Source: Verrucomicrobiota bacterium (GTDB lineage: Bacteria > Verrucomicrobiota > Verrucomicrobiia > Limisphaerales > UBA1319). From it: a stretch of 64,000 bases of DNA. Positions within the stretch are counted from its first letter, which is position 1, and every line of letters begins with the position of its first letter. Below the pieces are notes generated by a model. It saw only the letters and a list, made by a program, of their open reading frames with translations. It did no database searches and had not been told where the DNA came from. Below are positions 35,248-42,956 of the stretch, piece by piece. The translations under genes and the position numbers were made by a program. The stretch is from assembly GCA_022709905.1 (NCBI GenBank), contig JAKLHY010000004.1, positions 124,001-188,000 on the forward strand. The letters run 5' to 3'.

Positions 35248-35322
35248 TTAACCGCAGATGATGCCGATGAACGCAGATTGCACATCCTCTGCGCGAATCT
35301 GCGTGATCTGCGGTTGAGAGAG
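35248..35322. repeat. AACCGCAGAT hairpin element, copy 1
   Basis: AACCGCAGAT at one end pairs with ATCTGCGGTT at the other, with further CGCAGAT/ATCTGCG pairs inside. A near copy lies at 57894-57957; both end in GAGAGA. It occupies most of the gap between copy 2 of the 73-bp repeat and comM. Confidence 0.8.
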
Positions 35323-35381
35323 AGGAGTTGGCTGGATGAGCGGTGAAGTACGGCCCAGTTTCCCCGGGGGAGGCGGTTGCG

Positions 35382-36908
35382 TTACGCGGAGAGTTGGCGG
35401 TCGATGGAACGGAGTTGGACAGCTTCGAGGAGGTGTTCGGTGGTGATCCGGTCGCGTTCGGCCAGGTCGGCGATGGTGCGGGCCACTTTCAGGATTCGGT
35501 CATAGGCGCGGGCGCTGAGTTGCATATGGCTCATGACGCCTTTGAGGACGTCGAGGGCATCGGTTTGGAGGGCGCAATGCGAGGCCAGTTCTCGGCTGCC
35601 CATGCGCGCGTTGCAGGTGATCCGGGGGCGGGAGGCGAAGCGTTTTTGCTGGCGCCAGCGGGCGGCGACGACGCGTTCGCGAATTTGGGCCGAGGCTTCG
35701 CCGGTTCGTTCGCTGGACATGTCTCGAAACGGCACGGCGGGGACTTCGACATGGAGATCGATCCGATCCAGCAGGGGGCCGGAGATGCGTCCCAGATACT
35801 GCTGGATTTCACGGGGTGAGCTGCGTGATTCGGCCGGCATGAGGCCGTCCGGGGTGGGATTCATGGCGGCGACGAGCATGAACTGGGAGGGAAACGTCAT
35901 GCTGCCCGCGGCGCGAGAGATGGTGACGCGTCCTTCCTCGAGAGGTTGGCGCAAGGTTTCGAGGACGCCGCGCTTGAATTCGGGCAATTCATCGAGGAAC
36001 AGAACCCCGTGATGGGCCAGGGAGATTTCGCCGGGGGTGGGATTGGCATTGCCGCCGAGGAGGCCCGCGTCGCTGACGGTGTGGTGGGGGGCTCGGAAGG
36101 GGCGCCGGGTGATCAAGGCCTGGCCGGGATTCAGCAGCCCGACGATACTGTGAATCTTTGTGGCTTCGAGCGCCTCATCCAAGGTCAGGGGGGGCAAGAT
36201 TGTAGGCAGCCTTTTGGCCAGCATCGATTTTCCGGTGCCGGGTGGGCCGATCAACAGAATGTTATGTCCGCCGGCGGCGGCAATTTCGAGGGCGCGCTTG
36301 ACCGATTGCTGGCCTTTGACTTCGGCGAAGTCCAATTCATCGTCGTTGGGGTGGGCGAATAACTGTCGGATATCGACCTTGGCTGGAAGCAATTTGAGTT
36401 CGCCCTCGAGAAAGCCGGCCGCCTCCCGGAGGTTGCGGATGGGAAAGACAGGCAAGCCCTCAACCACGGCGGCCTCGGCCGAGTTTTCCACCGGGGTTAG
36501 CAATCCTTTTTTGCGATCCATCCGGGCGCGCAGGGCGATGGGCAGGACGCCTTTGACGGGACGGACCGCGCCGGTCAAGGCCAGTTCTCCCACCAGGACA
36601 TAATCCTCGAGGGGAGCAGGATTCATTTGCTCGGTGGCGGCCAGAATCCCGATCGCGATGGGCAGGTCGAAACTGGGGCCTTCTTTACGCACATCGGCCG
36701 GGGCCAGGTTGATGGTGGTTTTGCCCATCGGGAATTTATAGCCCGCGTTGCTCAGGGCCGTTCCCACACGATCCTTGGACTCCTTCACGGCGGTATCCGG
36801 GAGTCCGACGATGACGACCATCGTATCCCCCCAGGCTTCGTTGACCTCGACTTCAATGGGATAAGCTTCGATCCCGTTGACGGCGGCCGAACAGACCTTG
36901 GCAAGCAT
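35382..36908 (-). CDS. comM: YifB/ComM family Mg-chelatase-like ATPase
   Basis: A 508-residue protein of the usual length. The N-terminal ChlI-type domain (VGLPDTAVKESKDRV, GKTTINLAPADVRKEGPSFDLPIA) is followed by the AAA core: Walker A GPPGTGKS at about 221-228, then HHTVSDAGLLGG and ISLAHHGVLFLDELPEF (Walker B), and the C-terminal lid (QLSARAYDRILKVARTIADL). ComM is a hexameric helicase that aids branch migration during natural transformation in Vibrio and Haemophilus. Its presence hints at DNA uptake here but does not prove it. The gene is probably monocistronic. Confidence 0.95.
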   Translation of the reverse strand: MLAKVCSAAVNGIEAYPIEVEVNEAWGDTMVVIVGLPDTAVKESKDRVGTALSNAGYKFPMGKTTINLAPADVRKEGPSFDLPIAIGILAATEQMNPAPLEDYVLVGELALTGAVRPVKGVLPIALRARMDRKKGLLTPVENSAEAAVVEGLPVFPIRNLREAAGFLEGELKLLPAKVDIRQLFAHPNDDELDFAEVKGQQSVKRALEIAAAGGHNILLIGPPGTGKSMLAKRLPTILPPLTLDEALEATKIHSIVGLLNPGQALITRRPFRAPHHTVSDAGLLGGNANPTPGEISLAHHGVLFLDELPEFKRGVLETLRQPLEEGRVTISRAAGSMTFPSQFMLVAAMNPTPDGLMPAESRSSPREIQQYLGRISGPLLDRIDLHVEVPAVPFRDMSSERTGEASAQIRERVVAARWRQQKRFASRPRITCNARMGSRELASHCALQTDALDVLKGVMSHMQLSARAYDRILKVARTIADLAERDRITTEHLLEAVQLRSIDRQLSA

Positions 36909-36967
36909 GTAATGCTTAATAAAGCACTACATCATAAAAAGCAATTATCTAATTCTAAAAAGTGGTG

Positions 36968-39013
36968 TTATTTTTTTAATCGATAGAATTGAGTTTCCGA
37001 GGTGGCGGAGACGGTGGCCGAGTTGCCGGTCACGCCTGGAACGGGGGTCCAGGCGGTAGCGGGCAGGGCGGGGCTGGATTCAAGCACGAAACCGGCGGCT
37101 GCGGCTGGCCAGGTGATCGTCACCTGGGTCGCGCTGCGGGTGATGACGAGGGTGGGGGGAGTGACCGGGGGCTGAGGGAGGGGAATCCCGGCGGCTGTGG
37201 GGCCTCCCAGGGCTTCCATTTCGGCATCGGACATTTTGCCCTCGCGGATCTGGACGCAGTTGACCCACCATTCGCGGCGTTCGTCCTGATCGCCGTCGGC
37301 GAAGAGGACCGCCTTGGCCTGGAGGGCGCGCCGTGGATTGTCCAGGCCCTGGTTGGCGGTCCAGTCGTCTTGCTTGATGCCATCGACGAACTTGGTGACG
37401 ACGGGAGGTTTGGCGGCTTGATCGTAGGCGGCGCAGACGCGGTGCCACTCGCCGGGAGTGAACGCGCCGGTGCCGTTATAACCGCCGGTGCCCTGGCCGA
37501 AGTTGTTGCCCTGCCAGAACAGATCGCCGTCATCGGTATTGGCCACGGAACTGATTTGCAGCATGGCCGCCGCTCCGGGGCCGGTGGTCCCGAGCAGGAC
37601 GTCCATGATGAGGGTGTATTGGTTGACTTTTGTGCCGCCGCCGTTGGGGGCGATGCCATGGTCCATCAGGTAACCGATTTTGCGGCTGAGATCGCCGGGC
37701 ACATACATGATCTTGGCCGGGCTGCCATCGATGAGGGGGATCTCGGCAAAATCGCCTTCGCCGGTGGCGCCGAACTTTGTGCCGGCGGCCGTCAGGCCGG
37801 CGGGGCCATCAAGGTATTCGAGGGCCTTGCCGACTGTGGCTCGGAGATCGCCCTGATCAAAATCCCAATGGCCGGTGACCTGGCTGGAGGGAGCGCCGCT
37901 GACCTCGATGGTGAACTGCCAGGTGTTGGTGTAGTTGGCGCCGGTGGCATCGGCATATTCGAGCCGGATGAGGTTGTTCGGGTCTGTCCTGGACGCGTTG
38001 GGTTGATATTGGAGCGCGGTGCGGTTTCCATTCTTAGACAGACTGAATGGCGCGGCGGCCCCGCTGTTGAGAAACAGCTTGATGGCATTGGTATTGACGT
38101 TGGACTGCCCATCGAAGAGCAGCGCCTCGATAGGCGAGGCGGCACTATTGCCGGAGGATCCCGGCAGGGGACTGACTTCGGCGACGTAAGGTGAGTTGGC
38201 GCGTGATACGCTGGTGGCGCGGTAAGCCTTGATGGCGCGCGGGTCGGCGGAGTCGTTGACGAGGAGCCGTTCCTGGGTATCGGGGGTGATGGAATACCAT
38301 TGGAGGTTGGCCCCGTGGCCGGTTTGCCAATAGACAAGGCGGAAAGGGTAAATCCCGGTCACCGGCGCCTGAACTGTCCACTGATTTTCAATGTGCTGGT
38401 CGGCGACAAAGCCCTGGGCGATGCGCTGGAACTCGGCGACCTTGAGGGCGAAATAGTCCCGGCAATTCGGTCCGACAAAGACCTGGTAGGCGTCGTCATC
38501 GTTGACATCGGTCCGATCGGCTCCCGCGCTGATTCCGAACGTATGCGTTCCCGCGGTGAGTTCGAGATAAGCGATTACCTCGACGGCGAAGTTATCGGCA
38601 TGGGCGCCGGCGCCTGGAATGCCTGGAAACGGGACGGGAAAGAAATAAGCAAGCTCTGCGCCTTGATCATCGAGGACGGTGATTTCGGCGCCATCCTTTT
38701 CAAAGTTGATGAGATCGACGTTATAGCTGCCGTCGATGTTGGGGCCGGCGATTGCCTCGTTGGGGACCGGAGCGCCGTCCGCATCCGTCAGCGTGCCGTT
38801 GAGTTGTTTGACCGCCCGGAGGATGTTATTGGCCACGATGGCATCCGGAGGGGCTTGGACTGAACGGACAAGGAATCCCGGATTGCTGGCGGAACCGGGG
38901 GGGGCGGCCGCGTCGCTTGGCAGAGTAACCGTTGCCGCACGGGCTGTCTCGAATAAGGCCATGGCGCCGATGAGGCAGGCAATCGTCTTGGGGAATCGAA
39001 GGCTGTTTTTCAT
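36968..39013 (-). CDS. Large secreted protein with LamG-like domain
   Basis: From the ATG at 39013, preceded by AGGAGAGC, the product has 681 residues with a signal peptide (TIACLIGAMALFETARAA). The middle part (HTFGISAGADRTDVND, GIYPFRLVYWQTGHGANLQWY) resembles a PA14-like adhesion or sugar-binding domain. The section from VTGHWDFDQGDLRATVGKAL to REWWVNCVQIREGKMS looks like a concanavalin/LamG fold. The C-terminus (VLESSPALPATAWTPVPGVT...QFYRLKK) is a domain often found at the end of verrucomicrobial surface proteins. Likely surface attachment or glycan binding; no catalytic motif is seen. Confidence 0.7.
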   Translation of the reverse strand: MKNSLRFPKTIACLIGAMALFETARAATVTLPSDAAAPPGSASNPGFLVRSVQAPPDAIVANNILRAVKQLNGTLTDADGAPVPNEAIAGPNIDGSYNVDLINFEKDGAEITVLDDQGAELAYFFPVPFPGIPGAGAHADNFAVEVIAYLELTAGTHTFGISAGADRTDVNDDDAYQVFVGPNCRDYFALKVAEFQRIAQGFVADQHIENQWTVQAPVTGIYPFRLVYWQTGHGANLQWYSITPDTQERLLVNDSADPRAIKAYRATSVSRANSPYVAEVSPLPGSSGNSAASPIEALLFDGQSNVNTNAIKLFLNSGAAAPFSLSKNGNRTALQYQPNASRTDPNNLIRLEYADATGANYTNTWQFTIEVSGAPSSQVTGHWDFDQGDLRATVGKALEYLDGPAGLTAAGTKFGATGEGDFAEIPLIDGSPAKIMYVPGDLSRKIGYLMDHGIAPNGGGTKVNQYTLIMDVLLGTTGPGAAAMLQISSVANTDDGDLFWQGNNFGQGTGGYNGTGAFTPGEWHRVCAAYDQAAKPPVVTKFVDGIKQDDWTANQGLDNPRRALQAKAVLFADGDQDERREWWVNCVQIREGKMSDAEMEALGGPTAAGIPLPQPPVTPPTLVITRSATQVTITWPAAAAGFVLESSPALPATAWTPVPGVTGNSATVSATSETQFYRLKK

Positions 39014-39211
39014 AATTTCAGCTCTCCTCTGGGGATAGGTAAACGATACTCGTGCCATTGGACAGACTCCCTGGGGCCGAATGGATCCTGCGCCGGGCTC
39101 AAAGCCAAAGGCACGGGGGAAGTAGGTCTTTTCCGTTGACTGAATGCAAGCGGAATCTTGAGAATCACCAGAAACGGAGGAACCGCGAGAGGACGCCAAT
39201 GGACACGAATA

Positions 39212-39345
39212 AAACCGGAGAGATTCTTTTTGCTGAATCACCCTGCGGAATGAACTCGGAGTGCCGATCCTTCCCGGCTCTGAATCGAGAGTCGCTGGAC
39301 AGGTTGGAGCGCGGGATTTATCCCGCAGAGCCGGTTGTCGCAGGA
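39212..39345. repeat. 134-bp dispersed repeat, copy B
   Basis: Ungapped partner of 4584-4717, with the palindrome GCGCGGGATTTATCCCGC at 39309-39326. It is preceded by AACCGCGAGAGGACGCCAATGG, a common interspersed sequence type. It lies in the 496-bp gap 39014-39509, which otherwise holds the tRNA-Glu promoter and no supported protein gene. Confidence 0.75.
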
Positions 39346-39469
39346 GTACCGACTTTTCACCGATTTTCCGTCTCTTCAGGACTTTTGCATGTTCGCGCCT
39401 GTATTGGCACTTATTGGTGTCGATTCGCGGTTAGTTTTTTATCTGCGGTTCGGAGACATTTCGAGGAGG

Positions 39470-39497
39470 TTGACAAGTGGGATGAGATCGATAGCAT
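39470..39497 (+). promoter_or_regulatory. tRNA-Glu promoter
   Basis: TTGACA (39470-39475), a 16-bp spacer and TAGCAT (39492-39497, four of six bases of the -10 consensus) lie 12 bp before the first base of the tRNA, the right place for transcription of a tRNA gene. Confidence 0.6.
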
Positions 39498-39509
39498 GGG
39501 TTGCGAAAT

Positions 39510-39584
39510 GGCGCGTTCGTCTATCGGTTAGGACGTGGCCCTCTCAAGGCCAAAAGATGGGTTCGATTCCCATACGCGCTACCA
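39510..39584 (+). tRNA. tRNA-Glu (anticodon CTC)
   Basis: A 75-base cloverleaf with encoded CCA. The acceptor stem GGCGCGT pairs with ACGCGCT (first pair G-U). The anticodon stem TGGCC/GGCCA encloses loop CTCTCAA with anticodon CTC, and the T arm ATGGG-TTCGATT-CCCAT is intact. The D arm TCTATCGGTTAGGA is of the tRNA-Glu type. A ParE/RelE-like gene starts 8 bp after it. Confidence 0.95.
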
Positions 39585-39591
39585 TGATTGC

Positions 39592-39957
39592 ATGCGGCCG
39601 TTTCAAATCATTTTCAATCCGACGAGCGCGGCGGATCTGTCGCGCATGCCGAAGGAATTGCAGTTGGAGATCCTGGGGCAATTTCGCGGGCTTCCTCATG
39701 ATGTGAGTCTGGACCTGGAGCGTTTCGGCAAGCTCGAGCGATCCGGCAAGATCCTTCATCGGTATCGGTTGGGCGATTACCGCGTGTATTTTCAACGGCA
39801 CGAGCTTGGAGTTGTCGTTCACCGGATTCTGAATCGAAACACGCTGAAGGATTTCCTTTATCGTTCCAACCTGCCTACGGGCGAGGATGAAGCCCTCCAG
39901 GATAATCCGAAGTTCTGGGAGATGATCGAGGCCGCCCGGACCTCTGCAACGCAGTAG
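39592..39957 (+). CDS. ParE/RelE-like protein (possible orphan toxin)
   Basis: A 121-residue protein from the ATG at 39592. The start MRPFQIIFNPTSAADLSRMP, then a helical part and the strand pair LERSGKILHRYRLGDYRVYFQR and LGVVVHRILNRNTLKDFLYR, match the RelE/ParE toxin fold (K..LR.GDYRVLYR and HRK). The family cleaves mRNA on ribosomes or poisons gyrase. No antitoxin gene flanks it: upstream is the tRNA-Glu and downstream the convergent NusG-like gene. The C-terminal tail of about 25 residues is longer than usual. Toxin activity is therefore uncertain. Confidence 0.65.
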   Translation: MRPFQIIFNPTSAADLSRMPKELQLEILGQFRGLPHDVSLDLERFGKLERSGKILHRYRLGDYRVYFQRHELGVVVHRILNRNTLKDFLYRSNLPTGEDEALQDNPKFWEMIEAARTSATQ

Positions 39958-40035
39958 GCGAGAGTCAAAACGGAGGGGAGGGCCAGGGCCTTGCTTTTTG
40001 GACCAGGTCTATTGTCGGACTATCGGATTCCTAAG

Positions 40036-40542
40036 TCAGGCGAGTTCAAGATCGGAGGCCTCGACCTTTACGGCGGCGGCTTGGGCGATGAAATCGAGGC
40101 GAAGCAAGACCTGCATCATTCCCGATCGGTGCTGGACCCAGCCTTCCATGCCGCGCAAAGGACCGGATTTAATGCGGACTCGGCAGCCCTCGCGGATTTC
40201 GGGCTCGAGTCGGATTTCGATATCGGTTTCCAGGGCACTCAGGATGTCGTCCAACTGCTGTTGGAAAAGGGCTTGATCGGTAACTTCGAGCAGGTTGGCG
40301 ACATAATCACTTTGGTAGACCTTTTGCCGGAGGACGGATTCGATTTGCAGGAAGACGTATCCGGGGAAAAGCGGCTTGAGGAAGACCACTTTTTTCCCGC
40401 GATATTTCCGGACGCTGCGATAGCAGGGGAGGGTGGTGGAGACGTTTTCGCGTTCGCAGTATTGGACTAGTTTTTTTTCGCAGCGCGGCCGGGTGTGGGC
40501 CACAAACCAGATCCGGTCAGTAGGAAGGGGGGAGGTGTCCAT
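40036..40542 (-). CDS. NusG-family transcription antitermination protein (specialised paralogue)
   Basis: A 168-residue protein with an N-terminal NGN domain (RIWFVAHTRPRCEKKLVQYCE, KPLFPGYVFLQI) and a C-terminal KOW motif (EGCRVRIKSGPLRGMEGWV). Specialised NusG paralogues (RfaH/UpxY/LoaP type) bind RNA polymerase at chosen operons, often for polysaccharides. The housekeeping nusG normally lies beside secE and ribosomal protein genes, which are absent here, so this is probably a paralogue. It may be in one transcript with the Lrp and CAP genes upstream; its target operon is unknown. Confidence 0.8.
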   Translation of the reverse strand: MDTSPLPTDRIWFVAHTRPRCEKKLVQYCERENVSTTLPCYRSVRKYRGKKVVFLKPLFPGYVFLQIESVLRQKVYQSDYVANLLEVTDQALFQQQLDDILSALETDIEIRLEPEIREGCRVRIKSGPLRGMEGWVQHRSGMMQVLLRLDFIAQAAAVKVEASDLELA

Positions 40543-40577
40543 AGGACGTGTTGCCGATTATCAAGGTGGAAAGCAGA

Positions 40578-41804
40578 TTATGGTTTCACGACAGCCCGAT
40601 AGTAGCGTCGCGGCTGAGTGGACGCCTGGGAATCGGTGAAAGTTCCCGTGGACGGCTTGAGCGTAACCACGCCCAAGTCTTGCCAGGAGCCCAAATCGGA
40701 AGAGGCCTGGATGGTGACGGTTTGCCCCGGGCCGCCTTCGATTGCCAGGACGAAGGCGCTGTTGGCCTGACGGGTGATTCGTGTAAAGCGCGGCTGGGTG
40801 GGGGGATTGACCAGGTCGGCATTCAACTCAATGTCGATCTTGACGTTCACACCCGTCAGGGAAACCGTTCGGGTGATCGAAGCGGGCCACTGAGTCGACG
40901 AGTAAGTCAGGGTCACCTGACCGTTGAGATTGTCCAGGGGAATGGCGTAGCCGCCTGAGGCAGAGGAGACGGCGTAGTCATTGCCGCGGTCGGGCATGAT
41001 GGTGACCCCACCAATGCCTTCCCCCACGGAATAGAAGCCATCTCGGTTGGTGTCCCGAAAGATCACGCCGAGCAGGAGTGCGCGATGGGATCCATCGGAG
41101 CTCGCAAAATCCTGGGTGCTCATGGCGATGTTGTAGAGGCGGCCGGACTGCTCCCACTGCCCGGTTCGAACGCCGATGCCGATTTCACGAAAGGAGCTTT
41201 GCATCAAGTTAATGCGATGCCCCCGGCCCTCGATGCCCTCATCGATAAACAGGTCATCGTGGCTGGCGGCGACCAGTTCGGCGATGACGGGGATCGTGGT
41301 GGTTCCTTGGAAGGCGATATTCTCGCCGTACCGCCAGGCACCCGTGAACGAATAGCCGGCGTCGCTCATGCGGTTGCCGGGATCGCTGGCATCGGCGCCG
41401 GCATGGCTGAACTGTTGGTTGTCCAACATCCACTGGCTGTGGCTGCGGGCGGCGGCGAGCAGAAAACGATTCAACGCCAGCGGAGGTTTGGGGTTGGCAT
41501 TCAAAGTGCCCGGTGACAGACCCTCATTTAAATCTATATTCAGACGGGCGGCCTCTGCGGATGGATTCGATCGGGCGCGGTTGATCAGTTCCAGCATCAA
41601 CTGTTCTTCGGCGGTAGGATCGCCGTGGTCATAGAGTTGTGTGGGGCCCGCGGCTTTGAGTTTTCCCGTTGCTTGGGAGAGAGGGTTGGGGCAGGGCTGG
41701 GTAACCGTCGCGCCGGGGCTGGGATCCATCGCGGGGGTTGCCCGGATCTCGGGCATTGTCGCCAGCAGGAGCCCGATGACGATTGGCAGGACCGAGTGAT
41801 GCAT
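40578..41804 (-). CDS. CAP (SCP/PR-1)-domain secreted protein
   Basis: A 408-residue protein with a signal peptide (MHHSVLPIVIGLLLATMPEIRA). The CAP domain spans about 60-220: ELINRARSNPSAEAARL, HSQWMLDNQQFSHAG, YGENIAFQG and GRGHRINLMQSSF, in which His, Glu and His form the usual CAP cavity. Then follow a short SdrD/Cna-like beta segment (RDTNRDGFYSVGEGIGGV) and a C-terminal part ending RRYYRAVVKP, similar in style to the end of the LamG-like protein. CAP proteins bind lipids or act extracellularly; the exact role is unknown. It starts 4 bp after the Lrp stop. Confidence 0.85.
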   Translation of the reverse strand: MHHSVLPIVIGLLLATMPEIRATPAMDPSPGATVTQPCPNPLSQATGKLKAAGPTQLYDHGDPTAEEQLMLELINRARSNPSAEAARLNIDLNEGLSPGTLNANPKPPLALNRFLLAAARSHSQWMLDNQQFSHAGADASDPGNRMSDAGYSFTGAWRYGENIAFQGTTTIPVIAELVAASHDDLFIDEGIEGRGHRINLMQSSFREIGIGVRTGQWEQSGRLYNIAMSTQDFASSDGSHRALLLGVIFRDTNRDGFYSVGEGIGGVTIMPDRGNDYAVSSASGGYAIPLDNLNGQVTLTYSSTQWPASITRTVSLTGVNVKIDIELNADLVNPPTQPRFTRITRQANSAFVLAIEGGPGQTVTIQASSDLGSWQDLGVVTLKPSTGTFTDSQASTQPRRYYRAVVKP

Positions 41805-41808
41805 AGGG

Positions 41809-42288
41809 TCAGGGCGATACGGGCAGGCGATCCTGGGCTTGTTCCCAGCCCATGAAGACCCCCTGCTGCTTATAGGCCTTCAGCATGAAATGGGTGGCAG
41901 TCGAGACAACGCCGGGGATGGTGGCCAGTTTTTCGGAGACGAAAGCCGCCACTCGACGCAGGTTGTTGCCCTCGACTACGACCATGAGATCGTAGCCGCC
42001 GGACATGAGATAGCAGGAGCGGACATCTTCAAAGCGGGCAATCCGGGTTGCAATACGATCGAACCCCCCTTCGCGTTCGGGGGTGATTCTAACCTCGATG
42101 ACGGCCCGGACTTTGTCGATGTTCAGCTTTTCCTCGTTCAGAATGGCGTGGTAACCCACGATGACCTTATCGGCTTCCCATCCGCGTATCTTGGCGATCA
42201 CCTCCGGTTCGGTTTGATTCAGCATCACCGCCATTTGCGCGGTCGAGAGGGAGGCGTTTTCCCGTAGCAATTTCAGCAAAGGATCCAT
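41809..42288 (-). CDS. Lrp/AsnC family transcriptional regulator
   Basis: From the ATG at 42288 the product has 159 residues, the usual Lrp size. The N-terminal HTH (LLRENASLSTAQMAVMLNQTEPEVIAKI) is followed by a hinge (KVIVGYHAILN) and the RAM/ACT-like domain (VRAVIEVRITPEREGGFD, CYLMSGGYDLMVVVEG). The frame upstream to 42630 is antisense to nuoB and rejected. It is divergent from the nuo operon with a 126-bp gap holding a 16-bp operator-like palindrome, so control of nuo and self-control are plausible. The CAP gene begins 4 bp after its stop. Confidence 0.85.
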   Translation of the reverse strand: MDPLLKLLRENASLSTAQMAVMLNQTEPEVIAKIRGWEADKVIVGYHAILNEEKLNIDKVRAVIEVRITPEREGGFDRIATRIARFEDVRSCYLMSGGYDLMVVVEGNNLRRVAAFVSEKLATIPGVVSTATHFMLKAYKQQGVFMGWEQAQDRLPVSP

Positions 42289-42355
42289 AGCTGACGACCA
42301 GTTTAGCGATCCGATCCTGGATTGCCTACGATTTTCTGATCCACATCCCGCTTGC

Positions 42356-42371
42356 CTGGAATTCATTCCAG
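42356..42371. promoter_or_regulatory. Operator-like palindrome between lrp-like gene and nuo operon
   Basis: CTGGAAT-TC-ATTCCAG, perfect 7-bp arms around a 2-bp centre, in the divergent spacer 44 bp before nuoB. The size suits an Lrp/AsnC dimer site. Overlapping weak promoter elements TTGCCT (42352-42357) and TAATCT (17 bp on) face nuoB. Confidence 0.45.
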
Positions 42372-42414
42372 CCTTAATCTGATCGCTAATACAGGGCGGC
42401 TCCTGCGGCAAAAC

Positions 42415-42936
42415 ATGAAGCGGATTACCGAGATTGGTTACGATTCGAAGATTGAAGGCGAAGTCATCGTGTCCCGGTTGGATGCGGTGTTGAACTGGTT
42501 CCGAAAGAATTCCGTCTGGCCGATGCCGATGGGGCTGGCCTGTTGCGCCATTGAACTCATGGCCGCGGGCGCAAGCCGATTCGATATCTCGCGATTCGGA
42601 TCGGAGGTGATGCGTTTTTCTCCACGGCAATCAGACGTCATGATTGTGGCGGGGACCGTCACCTACAAGATGGCCACGGCCGTCAAGCGGATTTATGATC
42701 AAATGGCGGAGCCCAAGTGGGTGATTGCCATGGGCGCATGCGCTTCGACCGGAGGGATGTATCGGAGTTACGCGGTGTTGCAGGGCGTGGACCGCATCGT
42801 GCCGGTGGATGTCTACGTAGCCGGTTGCCCGCCGCGTCCCGAGGCGCTGTTGGATGCTTTGATGAAGCTCCAGGCCAAGGTGGCGCGTCAACCCATTTTT
42901 GGACCGAACCCGGTCCGGTCCGTTTCCCATTGCTGA
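42415..42936 (+). CDS. nuoB: NADH-quinone oxidoreductase subunit B
   Basis: A 173-residue protein from the ATG at 42415. It carries the N2 [4Fe-4S] ligands: the tandem Cys of [11 protein letters not shown], Cys in GACASTGG and Cys in [10 protein letters not shown]. It forms, with NuoCD and NuoI, the connecting module that passes electrons to quinone. This is the first gene of the nuo cluster; nuoA, usually directly upstream, is absent. A longer frame to 42352 would cover the operator-like palindrome and is rejected. Confidence 0.95.
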   Translation: MKRITEIGYDSKIEGEVIVSRLDAVLNWFRKNSVWPMPMGLACCAIELMAAGASRFDISRFGSEVMRFSPRQSDVMIVAGTVTYKMATAVKRIYDQMAEPKWVIAMGACASTGGMYRSYAVLQGVDRIVPVDVYVAGCPPRPEALLDALMKLQAKVARQPIFGPNPVRSVSHC

Positions 42937-42956
42937 TTTCAACGGAGCACTCATCC

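Noticed and set aside
36989..38194. A 401-codon plus-strand frame rich in Gly and Ala
   Set aside because: It is the mirror of the LamG-like secreted protein and has no domain of its own.
39052..39531. A 159-codon frame spanning the LamG upstream region and tRNA-Glu
   Set aside because: It runs across repeats and into the tRNA gene; the likeness to the 4571-4807 frame is explained by the 134-bp DNA repeat.
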